NCBI GenBank assembly: GCA_034620365.1 | Contig: JAQGEQ010000314.1 | Location: 434,001 to 498,000, forward strand | DNA from: Pegea sp. RAD2-039 | Taxonomy: Eukaryota > Chordata > Thaliacea > Salpida > Salpidae | Direction of reading: 5' to 3' | Length of the DNA: 64,000 bases | In this document: piece after piece, positions 50,467 through 61,848 of the stretch | Layout: the number at the start of each line of letters is the position of its first letter | Numbering within the stretch: the first letter of the stretch is position 1 | Made by a program: the position numbers and the translations under genes | Notes under the pieces: generated by a model | What the model was told of the DNA's origin: nothing | Database searches by the model: none | Seen by the model: only the letters and a program-made list of their open reading frames with translations

Positions 50467-52323
50467 TACGTTAAATAACTTCTTTCAAATTTATTATTTC
50501 ATTTTTAAATTTTGATAAACAAATGTATGTTGTCATCTCACTGCTAAAACTTAATTGGTAGATTAGTGGAAATAAATATATACTTTCATGATAAATGTAT
50601 TGATAAGAATTTTTTTTATACCTACGTGTTATAACAAAGTTTTAATCACTTTCATTTGGTTTAAATCATGCCATGAAAATATTAAAGTTTTTATATTTCA
50701 TCTGAAGTTAAAGATTATATGATTTATATCAAAAGTATCTATTAACTTTTATTTTTATATATTTTGTGTTTAGTGTAATAATAAAACTATTTTCCTTTAA
50801 ACTCAATTAAAATAATCTGTGTCTTGGTACCGAGTTGCAAATATCAATTTTTGAAAGTAATTTTTGAAATCATTAAATTGAAAATTTTATTGTTAAAATA
50901 CACGAAAAGTAAAATCTACAATTGGAATTACATCTAATTAACATCCTCAAATTCACACGCCTCAAATTCATAAGCCAGCTGCCAACTTCAGCAACCAATA
51001 CTACATCAATGGATCTATTCTTGAACGAGTATCCTCAGTCATAGACCTCGGCATTACTCTGACATTTGACTTCAAATGGCACAGTTATGTTTCCAGAATC
51101 TTTGGAAAATCTATCAAGCTTGTCCACCTCATCATAAAGACTTTTAATTCTAAAGATCCATGGTTTTACGTCAACCTTTTCAAACTGTACATACGCCCTA
51201 TTCTTGAATACAATGTCAGTGTATGGATGCCATATCAAGTTGGTGATATCAGAAAAATCGAATCTGTTCAGGCAACATTTACGAGATTGGTTTGCAGGAA
51301 ACTTAATATCAAATACGAGAGTTATAAGCATCGTCTCAGCTTCTTCAATCTAGATACTTTGGAAATCCGAAGAATTAAATACGACCTTATTCTGATTTTT
51401 AAAATTATTCACAACCTAATTGATCTTCAGTTTGATGACTTTTTCTCCATTAGTCCCTCCCTCAAGTTATATCAACTTAGAAGACATAAATTACATCTTA
51501 ATAAGCCCACTCCACCAGCTACGTTAACCAGATTAAGTTTTTTCTCATACCGCACAATCAGTACATGGAACAATCTGCCATCAGAGATTGTCATGTCAAA
51601 ATCACTTATGCTGTTCAAGAAAAAGCTGAATTGTTATAATATCGCCAACATTGCCATTTCTAAACTGTGAATTTTTCTCTTTTACAATACTATGATTCTG
51701 TGCAATTCTTCATTGTCATATGCTTTTTCGTTTACACGTCAAATCGATCTAATTTGTGAGAATGTGTGTTAGCGAGAGGTGCTCTCCTTAGGCACCCTCC
51801 TTCACATTTATTGTAATAAATAAATAAATAAATAATTACGTGAAATAACTTCTATCAAATTTATTATTTCATTTTTAAATTTTGATAAACAAATGTATGT
51901 TGTCATCTCACTGCTAAAACTTAATTGGTAGATTAGTGGAAATAAATATATACTTTCGTGATAAATGTATTGATAAGAATTTTTTTTATACCTACGTGTT
52001 ATAACAAAGTTTTAATCACTTTCATTTGGTTTAAATCATGCCATGAAAATATTAAAGTTTTTATATTTCATCTGAAGTTAAAGATTATATGATTTATATC
52101 AAAAGTATCTATTAATTTTTATTTTTATATCTTTTGTGTTTAGTGTAATAATCAAACTATTTTCCTTTAAACTCAATTAAAATAATCTGTGTCTTGGTAC
52201 CGAGTTGCAAATATTAATTTTTGAAAGTAATTTTTAAATTCATTAAATTGAAAATTTTATTGTTAAAATACACGAAAAGTAAAATCTACAATTGGAATTA
52301 CATCTAATTAACATCCTCAAATT
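49598..52323 (+). repeat. 1374-bp direct tandem duplication (LINE tail plus 3' flank)
   Basis: The unit running from the LINE segment AGCCAGCTGCCAACTTCAGC through its tail and about 490 bp of flank, to AACATCCTCAAATTC, is repeated with a constant offset of 1374 bp (for example open frames at 49853 and 51227). Identity is about 98-99% by eye. The junction at about 50954-50972 has CCTCAAATTCA next to a short imperfect filler. It is DNA-level duplication, because non-LINE flank is included. Confidence 0.9.
50970..51833 (+). mobile_element. Truncated LINE, copy 2 of tandem pair
   Basis: Same element as the copy at 49400-50466 but beginning at the duplication boundary, so the YADD box is missing. 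It has TGG where copy 1 carries a stop, so the reading frame runs through the conserved C-terminal domain to the stop at 51670. The 3' tail ends in (AATA)n near 51833. Confidence 0.9.
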
Positions 52324-53675
52324 CTTGCTGCTCACTAAAACTACTCATTTATATGAATTGTAAATGATGTCACAATTTAATGATGTCAATTAAAATGATC
52401 TGTGTCTTTAACTTTAATAATTATTATTTACTTTAATTTTTAATAATATTTTTAATTAATTCAAAATCTAAACATTTTTATGTAAATGTAAAATTACAAG
52501 TATAATGTTAATTTTGAAATAACAATTTGCTCTTTAAATATTAGAAATATAAAACATCATTTTTTAGTTTTAAATAAAAATTAGATTCACGGTTTTTAAG
52601 ATAAAAATATTTGTCAAATTGAACTCTAAGTTGATTTTGAAATTATGTTCGATGTTTGTTCGGAAATTTGTTTAAAAATTAATTCAGAATGATTCCAAAA
52701 TTATAAAAACAAAATGTAAATTCAAGTTACTTTTAATTTACTTTTAATACAATTATATTTTCAATTTAATTAACATGAAGAATTTGAATAGCTAAATCAG
52801 AATTTTAAAGTTTGTTTTTAAACCATTATATTATTTCATAGATTTATAAAAGTATTTGTAATTTCACGAAACTATTCAGTAAATCATCAACTTATTTTCT
52901 TCACGTTTTTACTTAAATAGTTATTGGATTGATTCAACTTCCTATCTTTGTGGATAAAATAGTTCCTTACCAAACCTTTTGTGCCTTAAAATTAATTAGT
53001 TGTTTAAATTGAGAGCTCTTCTTAATTTTCTTTTTAAGTTTTAGAAAATTTTTGTTTGAAAAATAAATCTTAATCTAAATGAATGTTACAAATACTATTA
53101 GAGTTTTGTTTTTATAAATTAAGTCTTTTATTTGAAATCTAAGAGCAGAAAACTAACAAATGGTAAACTATATTAGAGTTGAATAATTGACTAAAATTTA
53201 TTTCAGTTTGTAATTAGTCTTTTAAAGGTCAAAAAAATTACTTGTTTTGATAAAAATATTAATTCACAAAATTTTAATTCTAAATTTGTATATTTAGTTT
53301 ATTAACTCTCTTTTAATTTTGTGCAAATAATTTTAAAACCCTTCTTTTATCTGACTAAAGGGTGGTTATTTAGTTTAAAATTACAATTTAAGTAATTATA
53401 AGTTTTGGTAACTTTACAATCATGTGTGAAATTATTATGTTTCCTCTAAGCTTAAATCTTTATTATTTAAAGTCAAAAAAGTTTCTTGATTCAAAGCGCA
53501 TTAATTTTTAGAGTTTTTTTGAAGATATATTTCAATTATTTAATTTCCTGTAGTTTTTTTTTAATTTTAAATAAAACAATTGCTGTAGGTGTAAAAACTT
53601 AAACTAATCTGATTTCAATTTCAGTTTTGTTTTAAGTGCTTTAACTGAAAACAATAATATAAGTTGTATTTAAAA
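52324..53675. other. AT-rich GPCR 5' flank
   Basis: Extremely AT-rich with no repeat match or exon that I can identify. It should contain the promoter of the downstream receptor. An acceptor-like TTTCAATTTCAG ends at about 53624, 51 bases before the ATG. Confidence 0.5.
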
Positions 53676-56600
53676 ATGCTGCAACTTTTTCAATGGATTT
53701 CTTTGGTGGTTTTGTTTACTTTCACTTTGAGTGGAAATTGTGAGTAACTAACAAATCATTAAAAAACAATTAATTTACTTTCTAAAATCATTAAAATTGA
53801 AAATAACTTTTAGATACCGTTCTCTTGTTCTGATAATTAATATTTAAAGAATTTAAATTATAATTTAATTTGACTCTAAATTATTGAAGCTTTTCTTTTT
53901 TTAATTAATTTCGAAATGCTTCTATTTAAACAGATGATTTTGCAAGACATTATGATAGCAGTAGACCTTGTAGGCCTGAAGACGGATATCACAAATGCCG
54001 AGCTGCAAGAATTGGTTACAATTTTAGAATTGGTGATGAAGTTTGTGTTACAAGATATTTGTCTAAAAGGCAATGTGGAGTTACATTGAAATGTACCGAT
54101 GATGAACTTCTGTGTCAAGAAAGGTGAAAAATAAATTTTGCTTATTTGTAATTGCATATTTTAACAGAATTTATAACATATTTAAAGTTTTAATTCCTTC
54201 ATTGACTAATTTTTTTCATACTATTTCATTAATTCTTTCATATTTTTTGCAAAATTAAAAAAAAATAGAATCGTTTATTCAAATAAGGTTAAGTAGTTTC
54301 TAATTCTGCAGATTCAAAGTTTAAACAAATATTAAAATCAAAATCAAAACTAAAAAACGTTTAATTTAAAACTTAATATTTTTCTATTAATTTTGTTCAA
54401 ACCATTCATCGATTAATTTTCTCAAAAGTTTTTAAGTTTGCTTCAAATGATTTTGTAATCAAACTTAACTTCTGGGTTAAAATTAAAACTTTCATAGAAA
54501 ACTGAATAAAAATTGAAGCAAGACAAACTGATATTTGTTGTGATTAATTTAATTGAGATATTTAAAAAAGTTGACTAGTTTACTTGGGTGAAGAAAATAA
54601 TTTAAAAAATTGATCAAAAATATTCTTAAACGAATTGTTTAAGCAGATGTGTGAAACGAGAATACATACATTCTGATTGTGACAAAATAACTTCCACTTT
54701 TTTACAACTTCGATGTCATCCTGATGAATTTCTGTGTCCGAAAACTAACAAATGCTTTACAGGAATAGTACGGAGTAGTCGTTCGTATATATATTTTTGG
54801 CATTATTGTCAGATTAAAAAGGTTTGTAATTTAAAAAATAATATTTAATTAAAAAAATGACGTTTTCATTTACTGGTTTATAAAAACAAAAATTAAACGG
54901 CCTACACTTTGATAAAGAAAAATTTATACAACATTAAATATCTAATATTATGAATAATACTTAACTTCTTATATTAATTTATAATTATATCAGTTAAATT
55001 ACAATTCTTAATCAAAACGAGTTTGTTTTAAAAAATAATTTCAGTAAGACTATACTCATTATAAAATATTTTAGTTAAGAATTTCAATTTTTGTCAGTTT
55101 TTTCAAAATAAACGCAAGCTAAAAGAAATTGTAATTTAAAATAAAATGAAAGATTGTTGAAAGCTAAATAGAATAAAATAAATAATTAGTTACAGAAATA
55201 TCGTATTTTTTGAAATATGATCGATACATAAGGAATGTTTTTAAAATATTTGAATTATCTCTTATATTTTATATTATGTTTCAGTATGATGAATTTGGAA
55301 AGCGAATATATAAACTTATTGATTCATGCGATAATGCTACAATGTATCAATGTCTTGATAAATACAACAGATGTATTCTTCGAGAATGGGTGAAGGATGG
55401 AGAAAATCATTGTAAGAATGGTGATGATGAAGCTGGTAGTTTAATATGCTTTAATCAGACTGAGTTTACTTGTAAGGATAATAATCGATGTATTCCTCGA
55501 TATCGTGTCAATGATGGTTTCAGTGATTGTAAAGATAGTTCAGATGAAAGTAATACTCAGACAAATTGTTTTTTCCATGAGTTTAAATGTAATTTAGATA
55601 AAAGGAACAAAACCCGTTGTATACCTAGATCCTGGGTGGGTAACTCAATTAGAGATTGTGAATCAGGAGAAGATGAAAGTCATAGATTCGAAAAATGTAT
55701 AGAAAATGAAGTTGAATGTTTAGATAAAAGCAGATGTCTTCCACAAATACTAATTTGTGATGGAATCTTGAACTGTAAAGATGGAAGTGATGAAATTGAA
55801 ATGTGTGATCTGAATAATTATGTGAGAAGTTTCAGAGGTGAAATTGTTTTCGTTACTTCAAAGTCAATATTTAGTGGATTGAAAAACTTTTACATCGAAG
55901 GGTTACAATATTATTCTAATCTTGTTTTCGGTGATAATTGTCAACTAAAAACTAATAGCTTTATTGGATTACCAAATAAATTCCAAAATCAAACAACTCC
56001 TGATAGCAACATGTGTTCAAATATACAAGAAAAATGTTTAAACGAACAAAACCAGTTTATTTGTTCAAAATGTTTAGATAACAAAACTATAATATTCAAC
56101 TCACAAGTTTGTGACAACATAATCGATTGTCCCGATGCATCTGATGAATGTACATGCGAGAAATCTTCAATTGAATCGCTTTGTCAGAAGTTTTATCCAG
56201 ATTTAACATCAGGTGATTCAAAAAATCTCCCAAAACATCATTTTGAAATACTTTGTAATAATATTGATGATTTAGAAAATGGAACAGACGAGAATGTTTG
56301 CAACAAACAAGTTTTGTCTTTGTTATTTGACTCAAACCAAAAAAATAAAACACTGCATACTTGCTCATCACACAATTTGAGAAAAAACGAAACTAATAGA
56401 GTCATTTCAGTTAGATCATGTGACCATAAAATTGAATGTCACTTAAAAGACGATGAATGTTCAGAACTATGTATCAACAGCAGCTTAAAATGGTCAGAAA
56501 ATGGATTTGCAGAAACTTTTAATCAAAATTTTGATAATTTTAGTTTAACTGAATGCTTTCCATTTTTACGACTAACAAGCAGTTTATCTTCTAAAAGATC

Positions 56601-58257
56601 TCTGTACTTAGTGATAGATTACAAAAACTTACCGCCAAGTTTATTTTTAGAAAATAAATTACTAGATATTTCAAGCAAAATTATGATAGAAAACCAAAAC
56701 CTTTACAATAATAAGTCACTTATTACGATGAAAATTGATCGTTACAAAAATATCACAATCAAATCGATGTTAGATTTTTGTAACATCCGAAAGTATTTAT
56801 GTTCATGGAGGTTTTATTGTAAGTCAGAAGAAATTGAAAGTATCGACTTGACTAAAGTTTGTGATTACAATGTTGATTGTCTAGATAGTTCAGATGAAAT
56901 GAACTGCTCGAAAAAGACTCATTTCTACTGCTGGAATAACAATTCCAAGTTTATTGAAAAAAGCAAGTATTTGGATGGTCGAAAAGACTGTTCTGATGGT
57001 TCAGATGAATGTTTAAACTACTTTTCATCGGTATATGAGATGATTAAAAGCGACTTTCTTCGTTACTTTATTTGGTTTGTCACAGTTCTTACAATAACTG
57101 TTAACATTTATGTTATTTGGAAGCATTGTTTGAAATTAAAAGAAGCTGAAAGTAAAAGTTCAGTGAAGTATGTGAATACATTTCTTTTATGCCAGCTAGC
57201 AGTTTCTGATTTAGTAATGGGAGCCTCTTTGTTGATACTTGGTGTCAATTCATTTCAATATTCAGGTCAATATTGCATTCATGATCTTGAATGGAGAGCA
57301 AGTACTACTTGTAACGTGGTTGGTGTGCTTGCTGTGTTTTCATCTCAAACATCAATGACTACTTTAGTATTAATCACAACTTTGAGATTGTATGTTACTA
57401 TTTGCCCATATAAAACTAATCGATTAAACCACAAGCTCATCAGACTTGTTTCATTGCTTTCTTTGGTGTTTTGTTTCCTGTTTGCAATGATTCCAGTTTG
57501 GTTCAAATATAAATTTGCTGACCAACTTTATATTGAATCAAATCCTTTTTTCCTAGACCAATCGGTAAATTACAGCACAATTGAAATGTTTTATAAAAAA
57601 ACTAAAGTAATTCTCAGTAACCTTCCTAATACATCATCAATGTTCAACAACAGCCTTGGTACAAACTTCAGCTATCAATTCATTAAAACTTATTTCGAAA
57701 GTGGAAAAAGAGGACCTCTATTTCAGTCCAGAAATGTTAAAATCAAAAACGCGTTCGGATATTTCAGTACCTCTCCTGTTTGCTTTCCAAATCTTTATAC
57801 AAGTATTTCATCATCTCATTTTATTCTTTCATTGATCATTATAACTTTCAATACTTGTTCACTTTTATATATTTGTGCAGCTTATAGCTACATTTTCTAC
57901 ACTACTAAGAAAAGCTCAAAATCTGTTAAACAATCAAAAAATACAAATCAAATGGGAAAAATGAAATTACGAGTTTTCCTCATCATTTTAACAGATATGT
58001 CTTGTTGGTTACCAGTTATAATCATGTCTATTATAAGCTATAGTGGATACAAACTTGATGGTGAAGTACTTCCTTATTCTGCTATCATTATCCTACCAAT
58101 CAATAGTGCAATAAATCCAATCATTTATTCAGGTATCGATAAAACCATTACAAACTTCATTAAATTAAAATGTTGTAGAATCAAGCAAGAATCAGTCAAA
58201 AAAACTGAAAATATTGAACTTAAAACCATTAAATCGGCTGGAACAAAATTTGAATAA
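53676..58257 (+). CDS. LDLa-repeat class A GPCR (LGR/RXFP/GRL101-like, no LRRs)
   Basis: Four exons close in frame: 53676-53739 (signal peptide, MLQLFQWISLVVLFTFTLSG), 53934-54123, 54647-54821, 55285-58257; 1133 aa. The ectodomain has about seven LDL-receptor class A modules by their Cys and calcium-site spacing (for example RCIPRYRVNDGFSDCKDSSD and CDYNVDCLDSSDEMNC), plus further Cys-rich segments. TM1 begins near residue 737. Family marks of leucine-rich-repeat GPCRs are clear: LAVSDLVMG in TM2, SPVCFPNLY in the second extracellular loop, LTDMSCWLP in TM6, and INSAINPIIYS in TM7. The DRY motif at the end of TM3 is replaced by LRLYV. No leucine-rich repeats are visible between the LDLa array and TM1, unlike RXFP1/2 or snail GRL101. 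Likely a surface receptor for a peptide or lipoprotein-like ligand; the ligand is unknown. Confidence 0.92.
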
Positions 58258-58527
58258 TATACATCATATCACAAATAATGGTTTTAAATGGTATTTTTAC
58301 ACTTGTAATCAGAATTTGTTTTATGGTTTGAGTCATTGTGTATTTGTCTGTTTTTGTAACATAAACTTTCAATGTTAAAAATTTAAAAAGTCGTTAAGTG
58401 TGCTTCAATTTAAGTTTTCCGAAAAATTTTTTCAATTAAAAAAATATTTAAAAAAATATCAATTTTTACTTTGAGGTAGGTTTACTATTTGTATGTATAT
58501 AGTATTTGTTCATCGTACTATTTCAAA
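58258..58527. other. GPCR 3' flank
   Basis: AT-rich, presumably 3' UTR. A candidate AATAAA lies near 58546 at the start of the following repeat, in the same position relative to the gene as its twin after SLC9C copy 2. Confidence 0.45.
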
Positions 58528-59110
58528 CATTTATAATCAAAATGTAAATAAAAAATGTATGAAATGCGAAATGACATTGTTCAATTTTGTGCAAAATTCA
58601 TATAGCAGTGAACTGCAGAATAATAATAAAACGAAAAGTTTTAAATAAACTGATTTGTGTTTAAGAGCTTTTTTTTAGTTTGATTGTGTTTTGGGTAATC
58701 TGAAATCTATTATTACAAAAGAAACAAAGCTTTAGCTGGATGAAGAACTGTATTAGATATAAAAATACAGAAGCAACATTAATTAAGAATAAAAATAAAG
58801 TTTTTATAATTACGAAATTATTTTGTGAGTTAAGTTTTTAGTGAAACATCTTAATAGAATAAAATAGGAAGTAGCGGAAGTTTAATTAACGCTTGATAGC
58901 TTCAAATTAGAAAATCAAATTATTTTGATATTTAAATTACTTTCTTAATCAATATGAAAGCAGTCATTTGTTAACAACTAAAAATATATAACAAACACTA
59001 ACTACTTTATTTACCAGCTAAAACTTTATCTTTAACTAATTTAGGTCAAATTAAGTAAACAGAATTTATTTTTAAATTTTCTTTTACAGTAGGGATACGT
59101 TTATTCAAAA
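58528..59110. repeat. Dispersed repeat, partner of 48821-49400
   Basis: See the partner entry: the first 250 bp are nearly identical and the later part is diverged. No coding content. Confidence 0.8.
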
Positions 59111-59565
59111 ATATAATTTTAATTTTAAATTTCATTAAACAAATTTTTCTGACTGCTAAAACTTATTTGGTAGTTTGGTGAAAATAAATTCATCAATTTA
59201 TAATAAAAGTTTCGATAAGAAAAGTTTTCTATAGCTACGTGTCATAACAGAGTTTTTTAAAAATTAATTTTTTTAATCTCATGTCATCAAAATATTAAAT
59301 TTTATATTTCATCTAGAGTTTTGTTTATATTATTATTTGATTTTATCAAAAACAGTTTTGAATTAAATTTTTTTGAACTTTAGTATATTAATAATATTTT
59401 ATTTCTTTTTAATAGGACTGAAAATATTTGTATTTTCGTACCAAGCTGAAAATATGGATTTTTAAATTGAGAAACTGTTTTGAAATTAATAATTTGAAGA
59501 TTTTCAATGGAAAATTAATAAAATACACAAAAAGTAAAATCTACAACTAACTTTTAAACAATTAA
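59110..59565. repeat. Diverged copy of the LINE 3' flank of the 1374-bp tandem unit
   Basis: Similar in order to 50480-50960: CTGCTAAAACTTATTTGGTAG against CTGCTAAAACTTAATTGGTAG, then a TTTATATTTCATCT block, GTACCAAGCTG against GTACCGAGTTG, and a shared end AAGTAAAATCTACAA. Here the flank precedes the LINE rather than following it, as expected for a differently phased remnant of a tandem array. Confidence 0.65.
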
Positions 59566-59619
59566 ACAAGTATCAGTCAAATCAAAACAATAAGTTTTTC
59601 TATTAAACTTGTATAAATT

Positions 59620-61064
59620 TTCTAGACATAATACCTCCCTTGCTTGACAACAGCGACCAGCTTGTGATGAAACCAGAGAATAAAGCTGAGTTGCTAAACA
59701 ATCAATTTAATATCGTTTTTATTTCCGATGATGGCATCACTCCTTATTTTTCCTACTTCGAAATTCTTACAAATGTCTCTGAAATAATTGAGTATCTGAA
59801 ATGATAGTCAAGTCACCAGTAGTATGCCTCAGAGTTCTGTTTTGGGTCCCCTTCTCTTTTCAATTTTCATTAAGACCTCATCAGAAGACCACTGACAGTA
59901 GATGACGTCAGTTTCACCTCATTGGCACCTCAGAATCCATCCCACAAAATCTGATCTTATCAACTTTTTCTCTTAAGCCAGCTGCAAATTCTTTAAACTA
60001 ATATTCCATACATTGTTTTATTTTCTTACAAATATCTTCGGTGCAAGACTTTGGTATTAACCTATCATCTGACTTTAAATGACAAAATTATGTTTTAAAA
60101 ATCTTTCCAAAATCAATCAATCTTGCCTAGTTTATTATACGAAATTTTATTTCTAAAGATTCATACTTCTTTGTAAATCCTTTCGAATTGTAGGTACGTT
60201 CAATTTGTGAATACCATGTTAGTGCATCCATGTCATATCAAGTTAGTGATATTAAAAAAATTGAGTCTGTTCAGGCCACATTTACGAGAGTAGTATGCAG
60301 GAAACTTAATATTAATTACGATAGTTATAAACATCATCTTAGCTTCTTAAATTTAGATACTTTGGAAATTCGACGAACTAAATACGACTTAATTCTTATT
60401 TTTAAAATTGTTCAAAATTTATTTGACTTTTAATTCAATGATTTCGTTTCCATTAGTCCTTCCCTCAAGTTATATCAGCTCAGACGACCAACATTACATT
60501 TTAATAAGCCTATATCACCTGCTATGATAATCAGATCAAATTGTTTCTGACAATTAGAACTTGGAACCAGCTGCCATTAGACATTGTCATGTCAGAATCA
60601 CTTGTATTATTCAGGCAGAAGTTGAACCGTTATAACATGTTCTGCTTGGTGGCGAAGCGGTTACTACACCTACCTTCTAGCTAGGAAGTACCGTGTTCGA
60701 CCCTAGGTGGAGACATATTTATAAAACTCCTGAGAAAAACCATAAGAAACTCGTGAGAATGTATGTTAGCGAGATATGCTTTCTTTAGCTACCCTCCTTT
60801 GCATTTAATTATATAAAAAATCGAAATATTGCCAACACTGCCATTCCTAAACTGCGTTTTTTCTCTTGTTTTTATTATTAACATTCTATTTAATTGTTCA
60901 CTGTTATATGCTTTGAAGACTACCGAAATACTATGTGTTACATCTTTTTCTTTCTATATTTCTAACTTGAGAAATATTATTTGTGAGAATGTGTGTTAGC
61001 GGGATGTACTATCTTCAGGCACTCTCGTTGGCATTTATTGAAATAAAAAATAAATAAATAAATA
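59620..61064 (+). mobile_element. Degenerate LINE with internal deletion, split by a SINE
   Basis: Retains three separated parts of the element: a pre-RT segment (LLDNSDQLVMKPENKAELLN at about 59640), an RT motif resembling VPQGSVLGPLLFLIFIN (MPQSSVLGPLLFSIFI at about 59827), and the C-terminal domain (60230-60640) with several frame breaks. Sequence between RT motif 4 and the YADD region is deleted or scrambled. It is interrupted at about 60640-60825 by a tRNA-derived SINE, then resumes to its own tail at 60982-61064. This is the oldest-looking copy in the window. Confidence 0.85.
60640..60825 (+). mobile_element. tRNA-derived SINE sharing the LINE 3' tail
   Basis: The head is tRNA-like with a Pol III A-box (TGGCGAAGCGG, 60650-60660) and B-box (GTTCGACCC, 60695-60703). 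The anticodon stem-loop CTTC TAGCTAG GAAG would give anticodon GCT (serine) if intact. A short body is followed by GTGAGAATGTATGTTAGCGAG (60753 on), CTTTCTTTAGCTACCCTCC and an AT-rich end, which is the 3' tail of the resident LINE. It interrupts the LINE copy at 59620-61064. The shared tail implies mobilisation by the LINE machinery, as in known stringent LINE/SINE pairs. Confidence 0.8.
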
Positions 61065-61608
61065 ATAACAACAGTTTGCATTTAGAATCATCAAAATTTC
61101 GTTGTTCAATTAAAATTTTAGAATTAATCAGAGGAGTCTAAATTGTAGTATTATATTTGAATAACATTTTTATAAAGCAACTTTAGCACTTGTTAAAAAG
61201 AAATAAAGTATTTCTGTATTTCAGTAATAAATGTTTAGATTTAAAGAATTAAACATTTATGCTTTTGTTTGTCATCTTAGTTCCTAACTCAAAAGTTCAA
61301 CTTAAAATTTGTTATAGAATAAAATATTAAGCTTTTGTTCATTTTAAACTATGTATATATAAGATATCACAGTATATTGTGATTGTTTCTGCTACTATAA
61401 TTCCTGTTGTTTTTTGTTATTGTTGCTCCTTTACTTTTCAACTATTCTATCTTAGCTTTATTTATCGTGTCTTTTATTTGTCTTTTTCATCACTGTATTC
61501 TTTTTGTCTTCTGTATTTTTGTTGCTTCAGTTCTTGCTTCTTACAATTTGTCTTTTTTTCTGCCTCTTTTAATTTTACTTTTTTAATCGTTTCAGTTGTT
61601 TCAGTTGC

Positions 61609-61742
61609 CTCTTCTTGTTTCTGATATAGCTATCTCCAGAGCTATACTGAGAAAAATTGCAATTATATTTGAAGATTCAGCGAGATTAGGACTTCTTAGA
61701 TGTAACTATCTACTGGCTGTGTTACTTTTTGGAGTTATATTT
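61609..61742 (+). pseudogene. Displaced copy A of SLC9C copy 2 exon 2
   Basis: Nearly identical (about three mismatches) to 41750-41880: it includes the end of the upstream intron (TTCTTGTTTCTGATATAG acceptor) and the exon up to GGAGTTATATTT, but not the donor. It encodes AISRAILRKIAIIFEDSARL and onwards. Because intron sequence is included, this is a DNA-level copy, not a retrocopy. Confidence 0.9.
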
Positions 61743-61750
61743 ATTAATTA

Positions 61751-61848
61751 TTTTAAGTTTTTTATTCTTGTTTCTGATATAGCTATCTCCAGAGCTATAC
61801 TGAGAAAATTTGCTGTTATATTTGAAGATTCAGCGAGATTAGGACTTC
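61751..61848 (+). pseudogene. Displaced copy B of SLC9C copy 2 exon 2
   Basis: A second, shorter copy directly after copy A. It begins further up the same intron (TTTTAAGTTTTTTATTCTTG) and breaks off at GATTAGGACTTC. It keeps the acceptor and the first part of the exon with a few substitutions. The two copies share a reading frame across their junction. Confidence 0.9.

Noticed and set aside
49661..51331. Paired 98-codon minus-strand frames inside the LINE copies
   Set aside because: They are antisense shadows of the conserved reverse-transcriptase C-terminal region.
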